DNA from: Capronia americana
Taxonomy: Eukaryota; Ascomycota; Eurotiomycetes; Chaetothyriales; Herpotrichiellaceae
Reading direction: 5' to 3'
DNA length: 64,000 nt
Assembly: GCA_016110215.1 (NCBI GenBank)
Contig: JADWQD010000004.1
Location: forward strand, 1,612,001-1,676,000
Part shown: piece after piece, positions 31,101 to 43,050 of the stretch
How the letters are laid out: each line of letters starts with the position of its first letter
Numbering within the stretch: position 1 is the first letter of the stretch
Program-made: the position numbers and the translations under genes
The notes under the pieces: generated by a model
Told to the model about the DNA's origin: nothing
The model's input: only the letters and a program-made list of their open reading frames with translations
The model's database searches: none

Positions 31101-33877
31101 TGGCCGCAACGGGACATTCAGGCGCGGGATTGGTGGAAAGGCTTCGGAGAAGCTGATAATCAGGCTACGACTGAGGACAGCCAGGAACCGCCAGATTGAT
31201 ACTAGCCACCTCAAGTTTTCTATCTTCACCTGACCACCCAATCAATCAATTATCTCCATTGAACAACTGAAGATTGCTGACCAGAGAGATCGAACATTCC
31301 AATGCCCGTGATGGGCCAGACCATTATATTGATCAGTGATCATGTCATCAAAACTCGGGCGATCCCCGTAGGTGCCCCGATGTCTACAGCCCTGTGACAG
31401 TGGAGCTTGATGGTCGATAAAGGAGCCCAGAGAATGCGATTTCCTGTTTCGTACGCCAACTCCACAGACACCATGTACTGGCGCAAGCCGCTGGTGTCGT
31501 AGAACCTGGCGGAGAACTCTCTACTATCATTCCTTCCTTCTATCTGGTGAAGAGACGGGCACAAAGACTGAGGTGCTTTTTTTTGGTTTACTCAATATGG
31601 CGCATGCTTACTGCGGAGCCAAAACGCCACGCAATGCATCAGCTCATCCTACTCCTTACCTAGCAGAGGCTTTGGGATCTGCTCGACGGGGCGCAGAGCG
31701 GTGGCATATCGCCTCGCTGTGGCCCAGCTTTACCAATTCCCACCTCTGAAGGTGGGACATGGATCGATCCCCCGGAGGATGCACATCCTTCCGCGAACAA
31801 AACTCCCTCTCGAGCTTGCTTAGGAGGTCAAGCCTGAGCTCGTATTCGTACAACTCTGTCATACGCTCAAGTAGCACATCATAGGTCCTCTAATCTGGGC
31901 ATTGCGTACATGGCTCTAGTACAGATCTATTCGGTCATAAGTCTAGTGCACATAGCGAGTCGGCGACGCTGACTCTTTGCGAAATTTCGACAACCTCGGA
32001 CTGCAGCCATTGGGTCTACTTCTGAGTAAGAAGACTTCGAGCAACAGTTCAGCGGAGCCGTATGACGGCCCAGGTGCTCGAGATGAGAGAAATCAACTGG
32101 GGCCCTTCCACTCTGGCTATTGCCGAAGTAAATTCCGAGGATGTTGCCGCTGCCGTCGTGGCGCTGCCCTCGGCAGGGCGTGTCGTGGTTGCAGTTTGAT
32201 GTTGCTCATCAAGGCTGGGGTGATTAAATGACGCTCTTGTGATTAATTAGCCCTAGAGTATTTCATTATGGACATTCATTTTGCTTCTGAAGCTTGTCCA
32301 ATTGGAACGTGAATGGGACTTTTGAGAAGCATTGCTCGCTGAGTCTACTAATAGCTGGTACTTGATACGAGGTACAGTACGCTTCTGCAGCTCTATTCTA
32401 CAGTACAGTAGCTTCTAACTCTGCTTAACCTTGAACGGGCAAGCTAAGGTAGCTACTTACTCGTACTCGTACAGAGGTCTCGGGCGTGTACCGTCTATTA
32501 TGTACTCCGGACTCCGGACTCCATGTTGGCAGACAATGTAGTATTGAGGGGAAACACCCCACTGCTTTCGCCAAGTGTATGTATGTATCCTACTTCTCCC
32601 CGCATTTTCGACATAAACTAGGATACTATCCTAACCTTGTCGGCCCCTGTCTCGTTTTAGCGTCCGCACCTACATATCACTTTGACTGCTCCGCAAATCT
32701 ACAATCAATCAATGAGTTTATCAATGCAGGGATACGACCTGCTATACACCAGAACGAGTACTATGATAGCATTCCGCAAACTCCTGTCCCACCGGTCCGG
32801 CTGAAGCATTCAAGCCGCCGCGGTACACCGATTGCCGGCGGGATCACTGGCCTGCACCCCCTCGGTCGTCTAACTATCGAGAACGACGCCGAACTCTTTT
32901 TCTGCCTCAGCGGGGGTGCGGTGCGATGCGGTTCTCACAACTGTTATCCCCTACAATGTTCATTTCATGTCTCGTCGTGAGCTGTGGATACTAGTGACAA
33001 ATAAGCGATGGCAACCACCCACCGCACAAGCGGAGGTGGTTCCAGAGAGTAATACTAATTACTCCAACAGCAGTATTGCGTATGGTATTTGGACCTGGTT
33101 GGTACAACCGACGCTGCCTTCAGCGGGTATGCTCGGAGGAATAGAGGGACCGTTCCGTCTATTGACTGGCATCGCATCGGAACAAGAACAGTTTGTGCAC
33201 TGTTTTGTTGGCCGAAATTATTGCCTCACTAGTGGCTAGATGAGAGGCATGAGGGTGAACGGGAGAAGCAGGTCTACTAATTATGTAGCGAGCTGTTGCG
33301 CATACACAATACACTCCACAGATCGGCCACCGTGGCGTGTTTCAACTGGACTGCGAACTGTCGAATACCCTATTCAACTGGGAAGGATTGACAGAAGCGA
33401 TGTGCGGACTTGGTTATTCTCTCACGATCCAATGTTTTTGCCAAGGTGATGGGACGCTCATCGGAACTCCCGATTGTCTTTTCGGCTTCTCGAGTTTCGG
33501 CTGAGGAACGCTTGTCTGATTTACCTCTGTGTTGCGTGTGCTAGTCCGGACAGGATGGGATATGATATCAGACGTGATGGCATTCTGACATGGAATCGAG
33601 TGGATATCACCAACGCAGAAAGCCGACCTGGAAGGTAGACAGTAAGTCTGAATGTGGAGGGTCGAGAGAACTCTCAAGAATCCAGCCAAAAATTGGCGGA
33701 GGACTATCAGCAACTATCACTTGAGCTCAAGGCCCGGAGACATTCTGATCCATCTCAGCACAACCCGGTAACCTTCATGTATGTTCTTGGATTCAGCTTG
33801 TGAAGGTATCTCTCCTGTCCATCGCAGGTTCTATTTTCTGCTGATAACCGACCGTCTTCCAAGTCTGTTGCACCCAT
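31101..33877. other. Gene-poor region between P450 and con-6
   Basis: About 2.8 kb. Two coherent-looking minus-strand frames (31877-31656 and 31564-31340) flank a good GTAAGG donor, but I could not find an acceptor that keeps the frame. They may be a decayed or mis-read gene. A TACTCCGGACTCCGGACTCC-type short repeat lies near 32500. I see no transposon domain. Confidence 0.4.
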
Positions 33878-34375
33878 TCACATATCGTCCAATCTCTCCT
33901 GAGCCGAGTCTCTTGCCTTCTGGCTCACCTCAGGCTTCGACTGATTTACAGTCCTGGCAATCACCCATGTCAGAACTGATACAAGTCCATTCCGCCACGT
34001 TCGACCAGCGTCTGGTTATAATTACTTACGATTCCAGCCCAGCAGCCACCCGAGTCGAGTCTTTTTCCGGTTCTTGTTTGCCGAAGAATGCCTTGTCACC
34101 GCCGAGAGACTTGAGCACCTCTTCGGAATGTTGTTTGGATTCGTCACTCGTACCTAAGAACGAGTTGTCAGCCACAGATCACGTCTCACAACACGCCTGG
34201 ATACTCCTCTAGGAGGGACAATGAAACACTGGGTAAGGCGATAGTGAAGAGAATGGCACATACGTGAGTTTCTCAGATTGGCTTTGTGGCCTTGAGCCTT
34301 CTTGGAAATGTCCTCAGGTGAATCATTGATGTTTTGGAGAGTCGCGTCACGGTCGATATCGCGTTGGAATGACAT
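33878..34375 (-). CDS. con-6: Conidiation-specific protein 6 family (103 aa, 3 exons)
   Basis: Joined as 34375-34264, 34153-34030, 33953-33878, with introns of 110 and 76 bases. It is visible only after splicing, because each exon is short. The product opens MSFQRDIDRD and then shows two copies of the CON-6 helical repeat. The first is KANLRNSRTSDESKQHSEEVLKS; the second is AGLESTVNQSKPEVSQKARDSAQERLDDM at the C-terminus. In both, a Lys/Gly-x-[TN]-x(2)-N/S turn is followed by SDE/S-x-K/A and a helical tail. The second intron's GTAAGT donor hides an in-frame TAA. Family members are small, hydrophilic proteins that accumulate in conidia and influence germination. Regulation by development or light is known for the family, not shown here. 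Confidence 0.82.
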
Positions 34376-36730
34376 GTTGGTGGGATTTGCTGCTGTGTAC
34401 ACGTGGAGGTTGGTTGAGGATCAAGCTTGTGGTGCTAAACAAGAACGCGAAATTTGGTGCATTCTGCAATCTCAGCCGTGAGAGAAGGATGTAACTGTAT
34501 TATACAGAGTAAAGGGAGGCGTGACGCAACCATGACATCCGCAGACTCCGAAAGTGAATGTCAACCTGCATCAGCACTGGAACGGTACTCGTGTCCAGCA
34601 CTACGTCAAGACAGGTCAGGTATTCCTCGTAGGGACAGTAATGGGAATCTGGAATCGTCAAGCACCTCTTCCTCACTTCTGCGTCACTCAACGCCTTTGC
34701 TCCATTCAACCAGATATCAGATTGTCCGTCTCTCATGATGTGATGGCTTCACCAACCCGCCTTTGATGCTTTCTCCTGGTGATGCAAGCCATGCCCGTTT
34801 ACGTACGAGTAGTAACGAGCGAAGCCTCGTTTCCCCGGACAAGAATCCCCATTAAGTTCCGGCTACCGGAAGAGAAATCCGTAGATCAGCCGCTACGTCG
34901 ACCGGCCCGGCTTCCTACCGGGTACCTTTTGCCGACCAGCCGAATACCGGGAACGGTATGGGTTTGCGTTTCCATCGCTGGTCAACCTAGAAGGACAGGA
35001 CGACAGCATACCGCCGGCTTCACTGGATAGAAGATCCCAGAGAGGGCTTCTCGAGTAGCTCGCATCGATGGACATTGTGATGTACTCGTATTCAGGCTCA
35101 TGGGAAATCTTAGCTGACACTGCCCTATGTGTCTGTCCATTCCGACTCTGTCAACGGCTGTCTGTCCACTTCACAAAGTCAATTTAGGATGAGGGACCAG
35201 GTGAGAACTATTACCTCGTACACGGTTCGTGGCTTCGAGGGCGATCCCCGTCAACTGTGGGGTTCTGAAATAAGGACTGGGGCATTCCCATTTCTATAGC
35301 GTAGTTTATAATCGTTGCATCACGGTCCCTCCATTGGATACGGAGGGTTGTTCCACTCGGGCCTTTAGTGGCAAGTGACTGCACCCCTTTACCACGTCTG
35401 GCATACTCCTGCTGTCCCCCTTGAGTACATCTACTTGGCCCACAGAAGACCTCACGCGAAGCGATTAATAACAGGTCCGCGCGAGCGAGGGGACGGGAAG
35501 TTGTCGACAGTCGAGAAGGCGTCAAAGAGCCAACGAGGGAAGATAGGGGCGCCACCATTTTTAGGTCCCGGCCTGGCGCTGCATGCGGTTGAGCAGTGAT
35601 GCAGCTGGGCAAAAGCGAGACGGGGGGGGAGCGGGCCCCGCAACGCCCGGCATACAGTCCCTTAGATGCAGTGCACATATGTTAAGGTGACCACAAGGCA
35701 GACCAAGTAGCCGCTGAGACTTTCCATCTGTCGCCCGCCTTGATAATCAGCCAACTTTTCCAGTCTAGCAACTGGGCCAACTCACCACTTTGCACCGCCC
35801 AGATGCTCAAGTGACAAGCAATTGCCTTGGAACGAGCCGGCAGCATGCCCGTTAGTCGCGTGAAGAACAGATATGTGAAGCGAGAAGCTCTTGTCAGGCT
35901 TCTCGACAGTCTGTTCCCAGAATCCGCTTACAGAATCGAGGTGAGGGAGGTATTTACTTGCAGGTGAGAAACCCAAAGCTGACGGACGGCAGGAACACAC
36001 CGATGCATTTGTGATTTCGAACATCCCCAGAATGATCACTCCGGTCTGCTCCCCATGCGATTTCAGTCCCAGAAGTGTAGGCTAACAGTAATAAAAAGGA
36101 AGAGATTGATGGCATCTCCGAAAGACCTCAGAACAGACCCCCAGCATAGCGGCAATGGCTCGACAAGAAGAGGGCCTGTTAGGGGGCTTACAACGCCGCG
36201 GGCCAGCGGGCGGAGCGAGGTGATTTTCCCGGGCGCCTTCCACGCGTCAGTGGCGGCTCACGAAGACTGAGATATTTTACTCTGTTCCCTAGTTTGATAC
36301 TTTGCTCAAATCAGAATCAACACCAGAGGCTTGATCAATCGGTCGCTTCGTCATCTGCAGTACCCTTTCTTTCTAATGGTGATGTCCATCACCCATTTTG
36401 AATCATGCATCCGTTGTGTTCGTTCGGACACCGGTCAACTGGGCGCGTCTCACGCATTAGCGAATGATTCGCCCAGTGGAAAAGAGTTCAGCCAACCACT
36501 TCCTAAACGATGGAAATGCTCCAAGCAGATTCAAGCACCCATCTGGCGCCAAAAAGGCAACATTCTAGGCTGTATACCCATAGCCACCGAGTTTCTTCGC
36601 CTTGGTATGCCTCCTGGCAGAACGGGAAATTGCTGTTGAAGCAACATAGCTGCTGGCACAAAACCCGACAGTCCCACCATTAGCGACCCAGACGATCGAT
36701 AATAGTTCCCCAAACCCCAAGTGTCATACG
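34376..36730. other. Long divergent intergenic region
   Basis: About 2.4 kb between con-6 and the CorA-like gene. Open frames up to 155 codons (35678-35211, minus) lack motifs. No repeat, RNA gene or mobile-element domain is recognised. Confidence 0.4.
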
Positions 36731-38510
36731 ATGGTCGCGAGAAGTCCGGCTCCGATGCACTTCAATGCCCAACAAATCCGGCTTTCGAAGCGAGTGAAGG
36801 CGGTAGCAAGCAAGATTTTCGCGCAGGATGCTACCAATATACAGATCTATTTTCTTGACTCAGATGCACAAGGGGAATCCGAGATCGATGCCCCAGCACA
36901 GATCACGGACCATGCCACTCTCCGTAAATACATCGAACGAGCTCTCACAGACAAGCGAGATGCGGCCATGTGAGTGCTTCCGGACAAGAATCGGATTCAA
37001 CGCCTAGGACTAAATGGATGTTAGCATCATTCCTCAGAGACACTCATGGGCCAGGCTATGTGTCACTCAAGGGGTTTTTGAGGAAATTTTGAGCTTGATG
37101 GATATTTCCCTTCATTTCTGGGATGTTGTTTTGGCCTACGGAGCCAAGACAGGCGACGACCAGCGCATATTCTATGGATGGTACTCGTGTTCCACACAGA
37201 AGGCATGTGGCTCACTTCATCATTGTGAGCCAAAGTGAAGTTTGATTCAAGAGAAGTTGGCATACTGACCGCCTATAGTCATCTGCTATAATGTGCCGCA
37301 CGTCGCGAAGCATGGTCGAGATCTGGTGTGTCCCTGGTCATTAAGACAGACCGGTGTGTATCAACAGTCCGATGTTGGAGACAGCACCTCCCGCTGGATA
37401 CTCGTGAACCCCGACGGTAATCAAACTTCGATTCTCAGAAATGCCGCAACTCCACGGGCAGACCTAAAATGTTGTGATCTCGCTGTGCACGCGAATATAC
37501 TCCTTGATTTTGGGGTAAACTGGGAAGAATACATCGAGTACCTGTGGGATAAGATGGGACAATATGTAAGTGGCATCAGAGCGGCTGATCACAACAGAGT
37601 CGCTGAGACTGTGAAGGACGACCAAGCTTGTTATTCAAGCCTCTACGCTGATGCCGAGCATGGGTTTGACGTATCGCATCGTGACCTGCAGGAAATTCAC
37701 ATTTACGAAGCCCAAGTCGAGCGAGCGACATTTGCCGTCTCATGCTGCATCGACATCGGTCGAGGATGCCAAAAACACTTGGTCCGCCATAGTCACCACA
37801 ACCATGCAGCATGCAACGACTGCCAAAATATGCTGGAACAGCACGCGTCGCAGCTAAGGCGCCACTTAGAAAGTTTAAAACGACTTGCACAACGACTCCG
37901 GAACATATTGGATCTAGTACGACGTCAAGACCTACCTATCCTACTCCTCTTCCATCCTGACTGACCTACAAAGATGTCCAAGACCCTCGATCATCGTAAC
38001 GGAAATCTCCTGTCCATGTCCAATCGGACGTCCGGCGATACATTGGCCGCCCTACTGGAAGTCACCCAGCAAAGCAGATGTCATCAGGAGACTCTTTTGC
38101 ACTTGCTCAGGGTCGTGCAAGCGGACTCTGTCTTGCTGAAAGCATTGTCAATTGTAGCAACGGTTTGCCTTCCAGCTTCTCTCATTGCCGTAAGTCTATA
38201 GAACCCAGTTGTTTTGACGCAATGGAGCATCCATCACCGGGTCAATTGCTCATGTTAGCAGACTGTCTTTTCGTCAAACTTGGTACAAACAGAAACCACA
38301 TCGCCTCAAACACGACCCGGAAAATTGGTTCTGGCGACCCAGTTCTGGGTCTACATTGCCCTTTGCCTCCCTCTGATGTCCGCCACCTTGTTGGGAACAT
38401 GGTTGTTGGATCGACGTTCGCATCAGAGATTAGCCGAACCCGCGATTCAAATGACTTCAGATCATTCAGCGCGTCCGGAAGACGTCAAGTCGGTTCAAGT
38501 TTGTGATTGA
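36731..38510 (+). CDS. CorA-like membrane protein of fungi (513 aa, 5 exons)
   Basis: Joined as 36731-36969, 37025-37224, 37279-37916, 37974-38189, 38262-38510. Introns of 54-72 bases have canonical signals, and the frame is preserved in all five exons. The soluble part holds HSWARLCVTQGVFEEILSLMDI, then HFICYNVPHVAKHGRD, then PWSLRQTGVYQQ, a run typical of fungal CorA-like proteins. A long helical region follows, including repeated Leu/Arg heptads near ILDL. Two C-terminal membrane helices end the protein: VCLPASLIAV, then QFWVYIALCLPLMSATLLGTWLL. The short loop between them reads FSSNLVQTETT; the classic GMN pore motif is absent. It may be a divergent metal-ion transporter or a non-transporting relative. 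Confidence 0.72.
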
Positions 38511-39810
38511 CAGTCAGATTCCTCAACAGCTGACAGAAAATCCCCGCTTTCTTCTACAGCTGCGTCGTTTACGGTATAGATGGACATTGGTCCTGGCTCG
38601 GGCGTTCAGATAGCTGCTCGTTCTCGAAGGCTTGGGGCTTTGCAGGAATGAGAACTATGAACTCCCGGCTGTTCCAGCTCCAAGGGAGCAGGCTTCTTAG
38701 TTTCCCACTGAAGTTCGGGCGGGAGAGGAACCACTATGAAAGTCCGAGTAGATTCAGAGTCTTGAGTATTTCCAATGCCAACATCCAACCAACTTCGGAC
38801 TCTGATCCGAATCCGCTTCAACGAGGTGTTTTGCCCTAAGCCGGAGGAGGGGCATGCGGCTGCAAAGAATATCCTCAGCTGCCTCCGCCGGCACGCAAAG
38901 ATACGCCAGCATTGGTGGAACTGGCCTCAGAAGCGCCCTGAGACAAGACACGGGACAACGTCGTGTCGGAAGAAAATCCACCATCTCACCGGTCAATGCA
39001 CTGTAACCCACCCATCCATAGGTTGGTGGCTTGAAGAATCGCAAGGGCCCTAGTGTGATCAATACAAACAAGGCGCAAGCAGCACACGACCTTCTTGTGT
39101 GGTCATCCGTTGCTTTGCCCAGAATGCAGCAAGTGCTCGAGATGCAAGCTCGACCCACTCACCTCCAAGGAGGCACGGATCCACGGGTACCCCCCTTCCC
39201 CCCCCTTGGCTCTCGATTCTGCGGGGCATTTTGTTGTCGTCCAATGGCGAGCACTGGACATCAGAGACAACAGTCGCGATACCAGATGGCAGATGTCTTT
39301 ACAACGACTTTCACAAGACCCCCTGATTATACATGGCCTCAATTCGACTGCAACCAGAAAGGCCCGTGCGCTCCCATCTTTTGGTTCCTCTCTGGCAACG
39401 GCCCGACTGGGACAGCGAGGCGGCAAGTAAAATATTCTTTCTTCACGCGCAACGGCGTTTGGTGCCATACCGTGACACTGTTGGAGCTCATTCAACAAGG
39501 CCCGGCGCATGCTTCGGACTGGCTGGCGTGTCTCTCTGCCCAACAGCCTCTTTTGCTTCACCGCCAACTACTGGACTCGTTGATACGTCGATACATATTT
39601 CTTAAGAGTTGCCGCCGGCTGCAATTTGGTCTGCTGAGCCCCCACTTTCTGCCCTCTACTGTTTGGTGCCCATCCATTCCCCGTACTGTTTCCAACGAAG
39701 GGAACTGCGAACGCTTGCTCTTCGCTGTAATTCTCCGAACCCCTATGAAACTCACAGAGTAATTACCGCGGCCAGACTCTCCATTCACGTCCAACGAAGA
39801 AGCTGCTAGC
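38511..39810. other. Intergenic, unresolved coding signals
   Basis: About 1.3 kb. A plus-strand frame (39061-39430) encodes a Cys/His cluster, CGHPLLCPECSKCSRCK, and another (38775-39053) also looks protein-like. I found no convincing splice joining them, and competing long frames exist on both strands of this GC-rich stretch. Confidence 0.35.
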
Positions 39811-41025
39811 ATGAACACTCGATCAATGAGGCGTACATCCTCCGGCGGTCCGACCTCATCGATCCTCTGCGTGGTCGGGGGGTTGAACATGGACCTTGTC
39901 TTCGACACGGAGAAGATGCCAGTGCTGGGCGAATCCAAGAACGCGAGATCCCTGTCCAAGCTGTGCGGTGGCAAAGGCGCAAACTCGGCCATCGCGGCCT
40001 ACCGAGCCAGCCACGACAAACCCCCCTCCAACATCAATCACGCGAGGCAGCAGAAGAAACCCGCCGCGGCGGCCGAGGGAGACATCCGGGTATTTCTCAA
40101 CGGTGCCGTAGGCAACGACGGGTACGGCGCGGAACTCAAGAGCAAATTGATGGACAACGGCGTCGACGTGACGGGCGTGCAGACCATCGACAGCGAGCCG
40201 ACCGGCACCTTCACTGTCATCGTCGAGCAGGCCGAACGGGGCGAGAGCCGTAATATCGGCTACCAGGGCGCCAACTTGCGATACGTGCCGCCCGAGCCGG
40301 ACCGCATCGAATGCCTCACGGCCACGACGGGCGCGAAACCCGACCTGGTCGTCTGTCATCTGGGCATCCCGAGGGAAGTCATCGAGCAGGTCCTGGAGCT
40401 GGCCGGCAGCAACGAGGTCGACACCATCTTGAACCCGTCGCCGGCCGTCTACCTGGAGACGCGGTCCTATCAGAACGTCACCCACCTGATCATGAACGAG
40501 TCCGAAGCCGCCTTGCTCTCACCCTCGGCCTATTCGATCGAAGACCTCCACGACCTGGCCAAGGCGCGACAGGCCGCCGACTACTTCGTCTCGGAGCTGG
40601 GCGTGAAGAACGTGCTCATCACGCTGGCCGCGCAGGGGGTCTGTTACGCCACCAGCGACGGCAGGAGTGGACACGTCCAGGCGGAAAAGGTGGATGATGT
40701 CAAAGACACCACCGGCGCAGGGTGAGTCTCTCTTTTCTCGGGTTCTTCATACTCTGTGTGTGTGTGTGCGTGTGTGTCTGAACCGTCCACCTCATCCTAT
40801 TACTGGTGCAGGCGAGATGCCTGGATGGCGTCGAATCCCTCACTGACAGCGGACAGCGACTCCTTCGTTGGAGCTTACGCGGTGGAATACCTGCGGGGAA
40901 AGCAGCGGGGCGAATGGGACATTGAAAGGGCCATAAAACGTGCTTGCAAAGCCGCGGCTTGTACTATAGAGACATTTGGGGCCCAGGAGTCACTCCCCTG
41001 GTCCGACGAGATCGATCGAAGATAG
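39811..41025 (+). CDS. rbk1: Ribokinase / PfkB-family sugar kinase (359 aa, 2 exons)
   Basis: Joined as 39811-40721 and 40857-41025. PfkB kinases phosphorylate sugars with ATP; ribokinase makes ribose-5-phosphate from ribose. The first signature is the GGKGANSAIAA segment near residue 51, followed by GDIRVFLNGAVGNDGYG. The second signature spans the intron: DTTGAG in exon 1 and DSFVGAYAV in exon 2, which supplies the catalytic Asp. The acceptor CAG at 40854-40856 is the one that gives this exact block. The 135-base intron is long for the window and contains a GT repeat. NPSPAVYLE and LITLAAQGVCY match ribokinase more than other PfkB groups. An Ala/Lys/Gln-rich insert lies near residues 70-92. 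Confidence 0.88.
40754..40779. repeat. GT dinucleotide repeat inside the ribokinase intron
   Basis: A run of TG units with one CG interruption lies within the intron 40722-40856. Confidence 0.85.
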
Positions 41026-41211
41026 CCACCCAAGATTTTTCATCGACGCCCAGCACCACGGACGCCCAGCAAATGCTCGTCCACCGCGGCCCGGATTGCA
41101 TTTGGCCCTCTTTTTCTTTCCGCCCTTGTTCAGTTCATAAGCCTTGAATAAAACATCCATCGATCAACGTAGGTGTAACGGTGCTGTAGTACCGGCGCCT
41201 CTTCGCAGAGG

Positions 41212-42922
41212 TCAGAACGAGTGTGTGCTACAAAATAGCTTCTGGGCATGATCGCTCTTCCTCATTTGGCCAAAAACCTTTTCCATCGTGGGTCTCTCCT
41301 CGTGTTTCTGTTTGAGCATGCTCCGAACCAGCGAGATGAGGAAGTGATATAGCTCGTCTTCCGAGCTTCTGCCCAAGTCATACAGCCACTCATTCACCTT
41401 GGTCAGATTGGCACGAAAAGCGAGCTGGAACTCGTCGTCGGTGGCTTTGCGGTAGCCCTGATAGCTGTCGAGGGACTTGTTGCAGCAGACTGTCAGCATC
41501 TCCGAGAAGACGCAGCCCAGCGAGAAGACGTCGGCGGGCGGTCCCCTTGGATTGTCGACTCGGACTTCTGGCGCTCGATAGATGGGCGTGCCACGGACAA
41601 TGTCGGCGTTCGTAGCGCTTGCGTTGTGACGCGTGAAATCTTTTGCTAGACCGAAGTCGGCAAGATAGATTTGCGAGCCCTTGATGAGGATGTTCGAAGG
41701 TTTGATGTCTCGATGGACGATTCCTTTGCGATGAGCAAACGCCAGCGCATCCGCGAGGCATCCAAACCAGGACAGGATGGTTTCGCGTGAGCTGACCGGA
41801 TATTTGCTCCTCACACAGATATCCAAGTACGATCGTAGATCTTCATCCGCCACAGGTTGCATGAATATGCTGAGACTACTATCCTCCTTCAAGGGAAACA
41901 TCACTCTCACGATGTGATCGTGGGTGAGCTGCTCCATGATCTCGTATTCTTTCGTGACCTGGGCCTCAAGCTCCGCTCTCTCTGATGCGTTCCGGTCTTC
42001 CAAGTAGAATACCTTTCTGGCGATGACTCGATTGAGCGACGCCTCCAGGACTGAGTAGACGTCGCCATACGAGCCTCTCCCCAACAGTTTTAGTCTCTGA
42101 AAACTCGCTTGGGAATTGTAGGATCTTTGCGAATCGTCCGACCAGGCACTAATACGACTCCTGGAGCTCCCCGACACGCCGCCCGATACTCGATTGTTTT
42201 CGTTTCGCTGGGCTTGTTCCAGGCTCTGAGTGAATAGAAGCTTGTGGCTCTGGAATGCGGCTGCGGCTTCGTCGATCTTCTGGGTGATGTCTTCCACTGG
42301 TACTCTTCTCGGCCCTAGTAAACGTGTAAGCCACAGAATGAAAAAGGTACTCCCATGAACGCTTTGCTGACCTGGGACTCCACTGCCGGTATTGAAAGAG
42401 TCAATTATGACCAGAAGCATGTCAATGTAGGTGCTGAACACCTCTTGCAGCGGTGCCTGGACCTCGACAACGGACGGAAACCGGGGTACATCGATGGCAA
42501 GAGAGGGTACGGCTCTGTTGAGACAGCCTATGAGTTCGATGAGGTCTGCCAGAGGTATTCGTGCGTCATTGCCGTTCTAGCTCCGCGTCAGCATAACCCT
42601 TTGCTTGATTGCGCTTCGATTTGGGACAACGCACATGGATTGCCACAAAGCAGCCACCGAACACGAGGGCGGCCAAGGTGTGTGGAGGGCTATGTTTGAA
42701 GACGGTATCAACCGCTCGCGCAAATGCGCTTATATGAGTGTAACTGAGGCGAGCGAGTAGCTTTGTATAATTGAACTCGTGCCGACTCTTGCACAGGGTC
42801 TCGAAATCAGCGCGGAAGGATGCTTCTCGGTCAATGTTTGACGGGACCTGACGCCTGATTTGGAATTCGCCGATTTTATCTTCGACGACTTGGTGCCAGG
42901 AGTCTGCAGTGGAAGGCGCCAT
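41212..42922 (-). CDS. Ser/Thr protein kinase with NLR-like helical N-terminus (about 531 aa, 3 exons)
   Basis: Joined as 42922-42635, 42576-42372, 42314-41212. The second intron (57 bases, GTCAGC donor, CTAG acceptor) has no stop; if it is not spliced, the protein is 550 aa. The kinase domain covers about residues 225-515: glycine loop LGRGSYGDVYSV, Lys in VIARKVF, catalytic HRDIKPSN with Asp367, DFGLAK and APE, all intact. Residues 1-165 are helical: SPPHTLAALVFGGCFVAIH, ADLIELIGCLNRAV and VQAPLQEVFSTYIDMLLVII recall N-terminal regions of fungal NACHT/ankyrin proteins, which is inference. It is the first gene of the 41-55 kb island and lies 129 bases downstream of the unknown gene on the same strand. 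Confidence 0.85.
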
Positions 42923-43050
42923 CAGCACCTACGCCCGGCTCGAGGCATTCAAAGATGCAATAAGATAGTCGACTCACTCCATATAAGAAGTAACGTTTGC
43001 CCTTAGATGAGAATTTCCAGCAAAGACAGCATCTGTAGAGCGAGGTAGCC

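Noticed and set aside
35211..35678. 155-codon minus-strand frame
   Set aside because: Low-complexity composition, no motif and a competing plus-strand frame; probably random in GC-rich DNA.
39031..39762. 243-codon plus-strand frame before the ribokinase
   Set aside because: Composition is unlike protein, it overlaps other frames on both strands and no splice or motif supports it.
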